From FEN-1219 sp964503125 (GTDB taxonomy: Bacteria > Pseudomonadota > Gammaproteobacteria > Steroidobacterales > Rariloculaceae), in contig CAZCZE010000032.1 in assembly GCA_964503125.1 (NCBI GenBank), forward strand, positions 92,423 through 156,422: DNA of 64,000 bases. The letters run 5' to 3'. Under the pieces are notes generated by a model. It made no database searches and was not told where the DNA came from. It saw only the letters and a program-made list of their open reading frames with translations. The position numbers and the translations under genes were made by a program. Positions within the stretch are counted from its first letter, which is position 1, and each line of letters begins with the position of its first letter. Of this stretch, positions 49,403 to 58,009 are shown piece by piece.

Positions 49403-51319
49403 GTGCGGTGCTGGGCCTGGTTTGCGGCCGCGCTGCTCGGCGCCTGCGCCGAGTCGGCACCGGATCTTCCGCAGGTCCCCGGTGCTCTGCCTACCGCCGA
49501 CTATCTGCACGGCGCCGATTGGCCGAGCTACAACCGCGACCCCGCCGGCACGCGTTATTCACCGCTGACCGCGATCAACAGGACCAACGTCGACGATCTG
49601 CGCCAAGCCTGGTCGTATGCGCTCAGCGCGGGCCCCAGCGCGGCCCCGGGCGAGGCGCGCACGGGCTCCGAGCTCACGCCGCTCGTCATCGGCGGTCTGC
49701 TGTACGCGACGGCGGCCGATCGCGTCGTCGCCCTACGCGCGCACACCGGCGAGGAGGTGTGGCGCTTCGCCGTGGAGCAGGGCGTGGCGTCGCGCCGTGG
49801 CCTGGCCTACTGGCCCGGCGACGAAGCGACCGCCGCGCGAATTTTTTTCACGGCGGGCCACAGGCTCGTGGCGCTCGAGGCGGCGACGGGCTCGAAAGAG
49901 CCCGGCTTCGGCGCCGGCGGCGAAGTCGAGATGGCCGCGACCTATGGCGGTGCGCCGACACGCTTCGAGGACTCGCTCATCGTCGGCTCGAGCAGTGCGC
50001 CCGGCGGCGTGCGGGCCTTCGACGCGCGCACGGGCGCGGAGCTCTGGACGTTCGACGCCGAAGGGGCGCTGTTGCACCCCGCGTACTCGGTCACGGTCGA
50101 TGTCGACCGCGCGTCGCTCTACGCCGTGTTCGCGGGCCCCGGGGCCGATGCTTTCTACGGCGGCGATCGCGAAGCCGAGAGCGCGATCGAGAATGCCGTC
50201 GTCGCGCTCGATGCGCGCACGGGTCGGCTGCTCTGGCATTTTCAAACGGTGCGCCACGATCTTTGGGACTACGACCTCGCGGCGCCCCCGGCGCTGCTCG
50301 ACGTCACGATCGGCGGCGAGCGCGTGCCCGTCTTGGCGCAGGCGGCGCCAGCGGGGTATCTCTACGTCTTGAATCGTGTCACGGGCGAGCCCGTGCTCGG
50401 GCTCGTCGAGACGCCCGTGCCGCGCTCCGACGTGCCCGGCGAGCAGAGCGCACCGACGCAGCCTATCCCTAAGGCGCCGCCGGCGCTCGCGCGCGTGAGC
50501 TACGCGGCCGAGGATCTCGTCACCGCGCGCGACACGACGGCCGAGCACGCGGCTTTCTGCCGCGCGCTGCACGACCGCGGCGGCGGCTTGCAGAACTTAG
50601 GACCGTTCACGCCGTACCGCTATCGCGCCGAAGACACCGAGCCGCGCTCGACGATCGCGTTCCCGGGCTCGCTCGGCGCGGCGACGTGGGGCGGTGTCGC
50701 CGCCGATCCCAGAAGCGGGCTCGTGTTCGTCAACACCAACAGCGAAGGCGGCATCGGTTGGATCGAGCCGAACACGGCCGATGCCGTGTCGGCCCAGACG
50801 GGCCGGGCGCGCAATGAGCGGCTGCCGTACCGGCGTACGAGCGCCGTCGGCGGGCCGCACGCGCGGTTCTGGTGGCGCGATGCGGCCGCCGACTCCGCCG
50901 GCAACGAGCAGAACGGCGACACGGCGGCCTGGCCGTGCCAGAAGCCGCCCTGGGGGGAGCTCGCGGCCGTCGACGTGGCGACGGGCGCGGTCGTGTGGCA
51001 AGTGCCGCTCGGCATCACGGCGGAGCTGCCCGAAGGGCGCAAGCGCACGGGCCGACTCAACCTCGGCGGCCCGATCGCGACGGCCGCGGGTCTCGTGTTC
51101 ATCGGCGCCACGAACGACCGCCGCTTTCGCGCGTTCGACTCGCGCACGGGCGAGGAGCTTTGGGTCACGGAGCTGCCGCTCAGCGCGCATGCCGTGCCGA
51201 TCACCTATGCCGGCGACGACGGCAAGCAGTACGTGGCCGTGGTCGCGGCCGGGGGCTCGAGCGTAGACGGCGCCGGCGCGGCCGATGCACAGTCGCTCAT
51301 CGCCTATGCCTTGCCTTGA
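49403..51319 (+). CDS. PQQ-dependent dehydrogenase, glucose/quinate-type quinoprotein, lipoprotein
   Basis: The 638-residue quinoprotein has a lipobox LLGAC (Cys15) and then GADWPSYNRDPAGTRYSPLTAINRTNV, the typical start of membrane-type PQQ dehydrogenases (glucose, quinate). It includes RRGLAYWPGD, RHDLWDYDLAAPPALLDV and GGPIATAAGLVFIGATNDRRFRAFDSRTGEELW. It has no N-terminal membrane domain, only the lipid anchor. The active-site text RHDLWDYDLA matches the GCD/quinate type rather than the methanol type. The start is a GTG with little ribosome site. It is first in an operon with pobA, so oxidation of a quinate- or benzoate-type compound before ring hydroxylation is plausible. Confidence 0.87.
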   Translation: MRCWAWFAAALLGACAESAPDLPQVPGALPTADYLHGADWPSYNRDPAGTRYSPLTAINRTNVDDLRQAWSYALSAGPSAAPGEARTGSELTPLVIGGLLYATAADRVVALRAHTGEEVWRFAVEQGVASRRGLAYWPGDEATAARIFFTAGHRLVALEAATGSKEPGFGAGGEVEMAATYGGAPTRFEDSLIVGSSSAPGGVRAFDARTGAELWTFDAEGALLHPAYSVTVDVDRASLYAVFAGPGADAFYGGDREAESAIENAVVALDARTGRLLWHFQTVRHDLWDYDLAAPPALLDVTIGGERVPVLAQAAPAGYLYVLNRVTGEPVLGLVETPVPRSDVPGEQSAPTQPIPKAPPALARVSYAAEDLVTARDTTAEHAAFCRALHDRGGGLQNLGPFTPYRYRAEDTEPRSTIAFPGSLGAATWGGVAADPRSGLVFVNTNSEGGIGWIEPNTADAVSAQTGRARNERLPYRRTSAVGGPHARFWWRDAAADSAGNEQNGDTAAWPCQKPPWGELAAVDVATGAVVWQVPLGITAELPEGRKRTGRLNLGGPIATAAGLVFIGATNDRRFRAFDSRTGEELWVTELPLSAHAVPITYAGDDGKQYVAVVAAGGSSVDGAGAADAQSLIAYALP

Positions 51320-51333
51320 CGAAATGAACCGCG

Positions 51334-52509
51334 ATGCAAGCTCGTAGAACGCAAGTCGGCATCGTCGGCTCGGGGCCTTCGGGCTTGCTGCTCGCGCAGC
51401 TGCTCGACCTCTCAGGCATCGACAGCGTCGTGCTCGAGCGGCGCAGCCGCGACTACGTGCTTGGGCGCGTGCGCGCGGGTGTCATCGAGCAGGGCGTCGT
51501 GGCCATCCTGCGCGAGGCGCGCGTCGCGGAGCGTCTGGATCGCGAAGGCCTCGTGCACCATGGCGTCGAGATCGCCGCCGGCGCAGGGCGCCATCGCATC
51601 GATTTCTCGGCGCAGGGCGCGAGCCTCACGGTCTATGGCCAGACCGAGCTCACGAAGGACCTCATGGAAGCGCGCGCCGCGGCCGGCGCGCCGCCCGTCT
51701 TCTCCGTCGCGGATGTCCGCATCGAAGGCGCGAACGGCGACCGGCCACGGCTGACGTTCCGGCACGAGGGCAACGAGCGCGCCGTCGAGTGCGACTTCGT
51801 GGCGGGTTGCGACGGTTTCCACGGCGTGAGCCGCGAATCGATTCCGACGAGCGTGCGCAAGACGCACGAGCGCGTCTACCCGTTCGGTTGGCTCGGCGTG
51901 CTCGCCGACGTCCCGCCCGTCTCGGAGGAGCTCATCTATATGAGCCACGAGCGCGGCTTCGCGCTGTGCAGCATGCGCTCGGCCACGCGCAGCCGCTGCT
52001 ACCTGCAATGCGAGCTCGACGCGGACCTCGCCGAGTGGAGCGACGCGCGGTTCTGGGACGAGCTGCGCGCGCGGCTGCCGGGCGAGCTCGCGGCGCAATT
52101 ACAGACCGGCCCCGCGCTCGAGAAGAGCATCGCGCCGCTGCGCAGCTTCGTCTGCGAGCCGTTGCGCTATGGCCGGCTGTTTCTCGCGGGCGACGCCGCG
52201 CACATCGTGCCGCCGACCGGCGCCAAGGGCCTCAACCTCGCGGTTCGCGACGTCCACCAGCTCGCGCAGGCGCTCGTCGCGCACTACCGCGAGCGGCACG
52301 ACACGCTGCTCGATGGTTACTCGGCCGCGGCATTGCGTAGAATCTGGCGTGCGGAGCGGTTCTCCGCCTGGCTCACGTCGGTGCTGCACTTATTTCCCGG
52401 TCAAACGTCGTTCGATCGGGGCATGCAGCTCGCGGAGCTCGATCAGCTCGCGAGCTCGGCGGCCGCGCGGGCCGCGTTCGTCGAGGCGTACACGGGGACA
52501 CGAGGGTAA
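51334..52509 (+). CDS. pobA: 4-hydroxybenzoate 3-monooxygenase
   Basis: The 391-residue flavoprotein has the FAD motif VGIVGSGPSGLLLAQLLD at residues 8-25, LGRVRAGVIEQG and ELTKDLMEA near 110. A second FAD motif GRLFLAGDAAHIVPPTGAKG lies near 285. All match PobA, which hydroxylates 4-hydroxybenzoate to protocatechuate with NADPH and O2. Length equals the Pseudomonas enzyme (394). It follows the PQQ dehydrogenase by 14 bases. No pobR regulator or protocatechuate dioxygenase is in the window. Confidence 0.94.
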   Translation: MQARRTQVGIVGSGPSGLLLAQLLDLSGIDSVVLERRSRDYVLGRVRAGVIEQGVVAILREARVAERLDREGLVHHGVEIAAGAGRHRIDFSAQGASLTVYGQTELTKDLMEARAAAGAPPVFSVADVRIEGANGDRPRLTFRHEGNERAVECDFVAGCDGFHGVSRESIPTSVRKTHERVYPFGWLGVLADVPPVSEELIYMSHERGFALCSMRSATRSRCYLQCELDADLAEWSDARFWDELRARLPGELAAQLQTGPALEKSIAPLRSFVCEPLRYGRLFLAGDAAHIVPPTGAKGLNLAVRDVHQLAQALVAHYRERHDTLLDGYSAAALRRIWRAERFSAWLTSVLHLFPGQTSFDRGMQLAELDQLASSAAARAAFVEAYTGTRG

Positions 52510-52519
52510 CGAAGCATCC

Positions 52520-53407
52520 ATGTCGAAACTCAAGGACAAGATCAGGGCGCGCCAATTCGCGATCACGGCGGAGATCGTGCCGCCGCTGTCGGCTGCGGGG
52601 ACGAAGCTGCTGCACGAGGCCGGCGAGCTCAAAGGCAAGGTCGACGCCATCAACCTCACGGACGCCGCCGCCGGCAAGACTTCGATCAGCAGCTTCGCGG
52701 CCGCGGCGATCCTCGTCGCGAACGGCCACGAGCCGGTGCTCCAAGTGACGTGCCGCGACCGCAATCGCATTGCGCTCGCGGGTGATCTCATCGGCGCCGC
52801 GGCGCAGGGCGTCGAGAATCTTCTGATCTTGCGCGGCGACGATCCCAAGGGCGGCGACCAGCCCGACGCCAAACCCGTCTTCGACTTCGAGTCGATCGAT
52901 CTGCTCAAGGTCGCGCGCGACATGCGCGACAAGGGTGAGCTGCCGTCGGCGCGCAAGATCGACTCGCCGCCGAAGTTTTTCATAGGCGCGGCCGACGTGC
53001 CGCGCCGGCCCGACGCGAAGTGGTCGCCCGAGCCGTTGCGCAAGAAGATCGAGGCCGGCGCCGATTTCATCCAGACCCAGTTCGGCTTCGATCTCGACGT
53101 CGTGCGCGCCTACGCCGAGCGCCTGCGCGCCGAGGGCATCACTGACAAGCTCGGCGTCATCATCGGCGTCGGCCCGATCCGCTCGGCGAAGTCGGCGCGT
53201 TGGATGAACGAGAACCTGTTCGGCGTGCACGTGCCGGACGCGATCATCGCGCGGCTCGAGGCCGCGCAGGACCAGGCGGCCGAAGGGCGGCGCATCTGCG
53301 CCGAGCTCATCGCGGGTTTGCGCCAGATTCCGGGCGTGGCGGGCGCGCACGTCATGGCGCCGGCGCAGGGCACCGAGGCGATCGCCGCGGTGCTCGGCTC
53401 GTTATGA
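52520..53407 (+). CDS. methylenetetrahydrofolate reductase family protein
   Basis: The 295-residue TIM-barrel protein shows ITAEIVPPLSAAG, DAINLTDAAAGKTSISSFAAAAIL, GVENLLILRGDDPKGGDQ, FIQTQFGFDLDVV and a C-terminal LIAGLRQIPGVAGAHVMAPAQGTE, the MTHFR pattern. In the main pathway MetF makes methyl-THF. The position between pobA and an esterase suggests a separate copy used to process methyl-THF from O-demethylation of methoxylated aromatics, as in lignin-degrading sphingomonads; this is inference. The ATG follows the pobA stop by 10 bases. An open frame upstream lies inside pobA. Confidence 0.86.
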   Translation: MSKLKDKIRARQFAITAEIVPPLSAAGTKLLHEAGELKGKVDAINLTDAAAGKTSISSFAAAAILVANGHEPVLQVTCRDRNRIALAGDLIGAAAQGVENLLILRGDDPKGGDQPDAKPVFDFESIDLLKVARDMRDKGELPSARKIDSPPKFFIGAADVPRRPDAKWSPEPLRKKIEAGADFIQTQFGFDLDVVRAYAERLRAEGITDKLGVIIGVGPIRSAKSARWMNENLFGVHVPDAIIARLEAAQDQAAEGRRICAELIAGLRQIPGVAGAHVMAPAQGTEAIAAVLGSL

Positions 53408-53420
53408 ATGGAGGGAATCG

Positions 53421-54614
53421 ATGAATCGCTACCTAGCAAGCTCTAGCTCGATCGCAGCGCTGGCCCTCGCCGCCGCAGCGGTCGCCCAACCGGCTCCCAC
53501 CGCGCCCGCGACCTGCCAGGCGCAAGGCTTCGCCGTGCCGGCCTACAAGTCCGTCGAGGTGCTGCCCGACGGCCGCGTCACGTTCCGGCTTTGTGCGCCG
53601 CAGGCCACCGAGGCGCGCGTCACGAGCCCTGACATTCCGGACGTCATTCCCGGCGGCTTCGGCGGCGGGCCGAACGGCTTGGCGATGACGAAGGACGACC
53701 AAGGGCTCTGGAGCGTGACGACCGACAAGCCCGTCGCGCCCGACAACTACCGCTTCAACTTCAGCGTCAATGGCGCGCGTGTGCCCGATCCGCTTGCGAC
53801 GTCGTTCACGCGCGAGCGCGTGGGCGTGAACTCGACGTTCGAGGTGCCGGGCGCCGAGGGCGCGTTCCAGGCCTACGACAAGGACATCCCGCACGGCATG
53901 GTGTCCGAGCTCGAGTACTGGTCGCAGTCGCTCGGCGTGAAGCGCCGCGCGCACGTCTATCTGCCGCCCGACTATTTGAGCTCCCGCGGAAGCTACCCGG
54001 TGCTCTATCTCGTGCACGGCGCCGGCGACAGCGACGACAGCTGGACGCGCACCGGCCACGCGCATTACATCCTCGACAACTTGATCGCGGCGGGCAAAGC
54101 GAAGCCGATGATCGTCGTCATGCCGTTCGGCCACACGCCCGAGCGCCCGGGCGCGAACGTGCTCGCCAACACCGACTTCGGCGACGACTTGCTCGAGGAT
54201 CTCATTCCGCTCGTCGAGTCACGTTTCCGTACGCGGCGTTCGCCTTCAGCGCGCGCGATGGCCGGGCTATCGATGGGCGGCGCGCACACGCTGCGTTACG
54301 GGCTCACGCACCCCGAGCTGTTCCACTATCTCGGCGTGTTCAGCATGGGCCTCGGGATGAACAACAACGTTCAAGAGATCGCGAGCTACGAGACGGCGAA
54401 CGCTGCGGCGCTCGCGCGCAGCGCCGAGGATCTCGAGCTCTTCTACTACGCGATGGGCAAGGACGACTTTCTCTACGGCACCGTCGCGCCGACACGCGCG
54501 CTCCTCGACAGGCACGGCATCGCGCACGTCTACCACGAGAGCGGCGGCGGCCACACGTGGATCAACTGGCGGCGTTATCTCGCCGATTTCGCGCCGCGCT
54601 TGTTCCAGGACTGA
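53421..54614 (+). CDS. exported alpha/beta-hydrolase esterase (Fes/esterase D-like)
   Basis: The 397-residue protein has a leader ending AAVAQ, an immunoglobulin-like N-terminal domain (VTFRLCAPQATEARV, LWSVTTDKPVAPDNYRFNFSVNG) and an esterase domain (YLPPDYLSSRGSYPVLYLVHGAGDSDDSW). The nucleophile is in GLSMGGAHTLRYG near residue 283 and the terminal His in ESGGGHTWINWRRYL near 377. This is the ferulic/feruloyl-type esterase architecture (PF00756), often with xylan-esterase or enterochelin-esterase annotation. It could free aromatic acids for the pobA operon. The start has GGAGG upstream. Confidence 0.88.
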   Translation: MNRYLASSSSIAALALAAAAVAQPAPTAPATCQAQGFAVPAYKSVEVLPDGRVTFRLCAPQATEARVTSPDIPDVIPGGFGGGPNGLAMTKDDQGLWSVTTDKPVAPDNYRFNFSVNGARVPDPLATSFTRERVGVNSTFEVPGAEGAFQAYDKDIPHGMVSELEYWSQSLGVKRRAHVYLPPDYLSSRGSYPVLYLVHGAGDSDDSWTRTGHAHYILDNLIAAGKAKPMIVVMPFGHTPERPGANVLANTDFGDDLLEDLIPLVESRFRTRRSPSARAMAGLSMGGAHTLRYGLTHPELFHYLGVFSMGLGMNNNVQEIASYETANAAALARSAEDLELFYYAMGKDDFLYGTVAPTRALLDRHGIAHVYHESGGGHTWINWRRYLADFAPRLFQD

Positions 54615-54621
54615 CGCGCAG

Positions 54622-55125
54622 CTAGCGCTGCGGTGCGGGTACCGGCACAGGCGCCGGCGCCTGGCGTTGTACCTCGGACACGCCGAACCATGGTGCGTCG
54701 AGGTACTGGAGCGTCGGCTCCACGTGCAGCGCGCCCGCGTAGTTCACCCGCACGGTGTAGGCGAGCATCTCGCGGCAGGCCGCCGTCCACGTCGTCGAAT
54801 CGCCGATCCCGCCGTAGACGCTCACGAGCTCGCTGCAGAGGTAGCCGGAATCGCGGATCGCGATGAGGAACGTCGTGTTGCGGAACGTCTCGGACATCGC
54901 GCGCAGCTCTTCGAGCTTGGCGCGCTCCGGATCGTGGGCGACGGGCTCCGAGGGCGTCGAGTCGCTGATGGCCGCTTCGCGGGCGACCGGCTCGCCGGCG
55001 CCTGGCAACGGCTCCGGGGGAAGCGTAGTCGGATCATGCAGCCGAACGCTCGTCACGACGGCGCCGATCGCGACGACCACCGCCGCGATGCCTAGCCAAC
55101 GCCATGGGCGAGCTACGCGCTCCAT
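54622..55125 (-). CDS. single-span membrane protein of unknown function
   Basis: The 167-residue protein has one membrane helix (WRWLGIAAVVVAIGAVVTSVRL, residues 8-29), a Pro/Glu-rich linker and a periplasmic domain with helical text (FRNTTFLIAIRDSGYLCSELVSVYGG) and a second Cys in WTAACREMLAYTVRVNYAG. No family was recognised. It lies 22 bases upstream of nothing on its own strand except apaH, which is 22 bases further right, so it follows apaH in a minus-strand group. Confidence 0.6.
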   Translation of the reverse strand: MERVARPWRWLGIAAVVVAIGAVVTSVRLHDPTTLPPEPLPGAGEPVAREAAISDSTPSEPVAHDPERAKLEELRAMSETFRNTTFLIAIRDSGYLCSELVSVYGGIGDSTTWTAACREMLAYTVRVNYAGALHVEPTLQYLDAPWFGVSEVQRQAPAPVPVPAPQR

Positions 55126-55147
55126 CCGCTGTCTTCCTCCGTAAGCG

Positions 55148-55999
55148 CTACTTGCGCCTCCGCCCGACGCGCGGCCGTTCGCGCGCAGGCCCCGGTCCCT
55201 TGACCTGCACGGGCCGGGCCGGCCGGTCGAGGCGCACGGCCGTCAGATGATTGCCCCAGACGCAGCCCGTGTCGAGCGCCGTCACGTCGCGGCGGCGCAG
55301 CAGACCCAGGGCTGCCCAATGGCCGAACACGACGTGCGTGCCGGCGGCGCGCCGTTCCGCAGAGTCGAACCATGGAATCAGGCCCTTGGGCTGCGTGCCG
55401 GGCTCACCGGAGTACGACAGATCGATACGGCCGCGGCGATCGCAGTAGCGCATGCGCGTCAGCGCGTTGATCGTGTAGCGGCGGCGGTCGGTCGCGCCGA
55501 GCTTGCGGCTCCACGCCGACGGCTCGCCGCCGTACATCTCGCGCAGCGCGTAGCGCCACTTGCGTCCGCGCAGCAAGGCTTCGACGTCGCGGGCTTCGCT
55601 GCGCGCCTGCGCGACGGTCCAGAGCGGTGGAATTCCCGCGTGCACGAGCACGCGGCGCGCGCGCGCGTCGTAGTGCAGCAGGGGTCTGTGCCGCAGCCAG
55701 TCGATGATCTCGCCCGCGTCGGGCGCCTCGAGCACGTCGTGAAACGTGTCGGCGGGGGACAGCTCGCGCCGGCCTGCTACCGTGGCGAGCAGGTGCAGGT
55801 CGTGGTTGCCGAGCACGCAGGTCACGCTGCGGCCGAGCCCCATGACGCGCCGCAGCACGGCGAGCGAGTCGGGGCCGCGGTTGACGAGATCGCCGACGAG
55901 CCAGAGCCGATCGCGCGACGGCCGAAAGCTCAGCTTGCGCAGCAGCGCGTCGAAGGCGCTCGCGCAGCCTTGGATGTCGCCTATCGCGAATAGCCGCAT
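55148..55999 (-). CDS. apaH: bis(5'-nucleosyl)-tetraphosphatase, symmetrical
   Basis: The 283-residue metallophosphatase has the PPP-family signatures GDIQG at residues 7-11, GDLVNRGPDS at 36-45 and GNHD at 64-67. HAGIPPLWT and FGHWAALGL follow at the end. It hydrolyses Ap4A to two ADP and also removes Np4 caps from RNA. Length matches E. coli ApaH (280). The C-terminus is arginine-rich. The CHAD gene lies upstream on the same strand with 21 bases between, and the small membrane protein is downstream. Confidence 0.93.
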   Translation of the reverse strand: MRLFAIGDIQGCASAFDALLRKLSFRPSRDRLWLVGDLVNRGPDSLAVLRRVMGLGRSVTCVLGNHDLHLLATVAGRRELSPADTFHDVLEAPDAGEIIDWLRHRPLLHYDARARRVLVHAGIPPLWTVAQARSEARDVEALLRGRKWRYALREMYGGEPSAWSRKLGATDRRRYTINALTRMRYCDRRGRIDLSYSGEPGTQPKGLIPWFDSAERRAAGTHVVFGHWAALGLLRRRDVTALDTGCVWGNHLTAVRLDRPARPVQVKGPGPARERPRVGRRRK

Positions 56000-56020
56000 G
56001 CGGATGCGCGGCGCTTGCCG

Positions 56021-56998
56021 TTACGCGACGGCTCGCCGCGCGGCGTCGATCGTCGCGGCGAAGGCGGGCCACTGCTCTTTGAACGACTGGCGAACACCGC
56101 GAGCGAGCCCGAGCTGGCTCTTGCGCAGCTGCAAGAGCGCCGACGGCAATTCGCCGTCGGAGCCTTGCTTCCGCAGCAAAGCAGCATAGTTGCGTAAACG
56201 CGCGTTGGCCGTGTACGCGTCTTGATGCGTGCCGAGCAGGTCTTGCAGAGCCTTGCAGGCTTTGGCCGTTTGTTTGAGGTGTGGATACACCTCCGCGAAG
56301 AACTCGAGCTCGTAGCGCAGCTGCTTCGCTTTGATCCGCAGCTCGTGCAACGCCTTCGGCACGGGTCGCTCGGCGAGCGGTTCGCCGAGGCGACGGACGC
56401 GTGCGACGCTGCGGCGGATGCCCCGCCGCACCGCGTCACGCACCTTCAACGAGCGCCACCGGCGCAACGAGCCGGCGCTGGGCCCCGCTGCTACGAACCG
56501 TTCGAGATCGGCGAACAGCGCCGCCGTGCGCGGGCTCGTGAACGTTGCCGCCGCCCGCTGCCGCGCTTCCGTGCGCTCGCGGCGCAGGTAGAGCTCGTAC
56601 CCGCTCAAGCCCCCGCGCAGCGCCGGCGGCACGGTTTGCACGTAGGCCTTGAAGCTTTCGGCATACACGTCGAGATCGCGAACGTCGCCGAGCGAGCTCG
56701 CGAACCAGCGGAGCTCGGCGCGAAGGCGCACGACGGCCCGGCTCGGCAGCATGCGCCCGAACAGCCGGAGCGCGACACGCAGCCGCCGGGCCGCGACACG
56801 CAGCTGATGGATCTCGTCGGGGGTCGGTGAATGCTCGACCTCGGGCTCGTTGGCTCGCAGTGCCGCAACTTCGCGCCGCAGGATCGCGTGCGCGAAGACG
56901 ATGAACGCGTCGTCGGGGCCGAACCCCGGCGCGCGGACGACGGCAGGAGTCGGGGCCGTCGTCGGCGCAACGTTTCGTTGTGCGCGTGGCTCGCTCAT
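56021..56998 (-). CDS. CHAD domain protein (polyphosphate-binding)
   Basis: The 325-residue protein is an all-helical CHAD domain: PTPDEIHQLRVAARRLRVALRLFG, LRAELRWFASSLGDVRDLDVYAES, RERTEARQRAAATF, and KALHELRIKAKQLRYELEFFAEVYP near residue 220. The conserved His and Arg/Lys residues in HQLRVAARRLR and HELRIKAKQLRY form the basic face that binds polyphosphate in characterised members. No triphosphate-tunnel (CYTH) domain is attached. It is cytoplasmic and divergently placed to an orphan ParA gene. Confidence 0.9.
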   Translation of the reverse strand: MSEPRAQRNVAPTTAPTPAVVRAPGFGPDDAFIVFAHAILRREVAALRANEPEVEHSPTPDEIHQLRVAARRLRVALRLFGRMLPSRAVVRLRAELRWFASSLGDVRDLDVYAESFKAYVQTVPPALRGGLSGYELYLRRERTEARQRAAATFTSPRTAALFADLERFVAAGPSAGSLRRWRSLKVRDAVRRGIRRSVARVRRLGEPLAERPVPKALHELRIKAKQLRYELEFFAEVYPHLKQTAKACKALQDLLGTHQDAYTANARLRNYAALLRKQGSDGELPSALLQLRKSQLGLARGVRQSFKEQWPAFAATIDAARRAVA

Positions 56999-57126
56999 GG
57001 AGGAATTGTTGTTGGGCTTGCCTTGCCCTAAGTGTCTGTGACATTAGTGATGCGCGCGAGGGGGTGTCAAGGCGCTCCGAAGGCTCGCGCGTATTCATCG
57101 TCAATGCTAGGAAGCAGATCCAACCT

Positions 57127-57999
57127 ATGGAAATCATTGGTGTATACAACTTCAAAGGCGGAGTCGGGAAGACGACGACCTCGGTCAACCTCGCGTACCG
57201 ATCGGCGGCGGAGGATTGGCCGACCGTGCTCTGGGATCTCGATCCGCAGGGAGCCGCCACGTACCTCCTGCGTCAGGAGCCGCAAGAGACGGGCGCGGCG
57301 AAAGAGCTGATTCGCGGCCAAACGCCGCTTCGCGACGTCGTCGTCGCCACCGACCACGAGCGGCTCGACCTGATTCCGGCCGACTTCTCGTATCGGCGCA
57401 TGGACGTGCACCTCGATAAGCGTCAGGACGCGACGACCCTTCTGCTCAAGCTGATGCGTCCGCTGCAGGAGCGGTATGCGTGCTTGATCCTGGATTGTCC
57501 GCCGGGTCTGTCGCTCGTCTCCGAGAACGTGATGCACGCGGCCGACGCGCTCGTGGTCCCATTGCTGCCCACGCCGCTCTCCGCTCGCATGCTCGAGCAG
57601 CTCTTCGAGTTCATTGCGGCGCGCGGCTGGCGCGACGTCAACGTGCTGCCGTTCTTCTCGATGGTCGATCGGCGGCGCGCGCTGCACAAGGAGACGGTCG
57701 CGGAGCTACGGGCGCGGTTCCCGGCCATTCTTAAGACCGAGGTTCCGTACGGTAGTGAGTTCGAGCGCATGGCGGCGCGGCGCGCGCCGATCGAGTCGTA
57801 CGCGCCCGCGAGCGCGGCGGCCGAGACCTACCGGGCTCTGTGGCGCGAGGTCGACGAGCGCCTGACGTCGCTGTCGAACGCCCGCGCCGCACGAAGCGGG
57901 GCGCAGGCGGCTCAAGCAGTGGGCGTGGAGACCGCAACCGCCGAGATCGCGGCCGATTCGGATCTCATCGGGAGCCCGTGGTCGGCGGGGCGCGCCTGA
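57127..57999 (+). CDS. ParA/Soj-family ATPase without ParB partner
   Basis: The 290-residue protein has the deviant Walker A motif KGGVGKTT at 10-17 with the signature Lys at 10, WDLDPQGAATYLL, DCPPGLSLVSENVMHAADALVVPLLPTPLS and SMVDRRRALHKET. It belongs to the ParA family that positions cargo such as chromosomes, plasmids or protein granules on nucleoid DNA. No parB, parS or plasmid genes are visible. The start ATG lies at the conserved N-terminus; the longer frame upstream reaches into the promoter region. It is divergent from the CHAD gene with about 130 bases between. Confidence 0.9.
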   Translation: MEIIGVYNFKGGVGKTTTSVNLAYRSAAEDWPTVLWDLDPQGAATYLLRQEPQETGAAKELIRGQTPLRDVVVATDHERLDLIPADFSYRRMDVHLDKRQDATTLLLKLMRPLQERYACLILDCPPGLSLVSENVMHAADALVVPLLPTPLSARMLEQLFEFIAARGWRDVNVLPFFSMVDRRRALHKETVAELRARFPAILKTEVPYGSEFERMAARRAPIESYAPASAAAETYRALWREVDERLTSLSNARAARSGAQAAQAVGVETATAEIAADSDLIGSPWSAGRA

Positions 58000-58009
58000 C
58001 CGGCACCTC

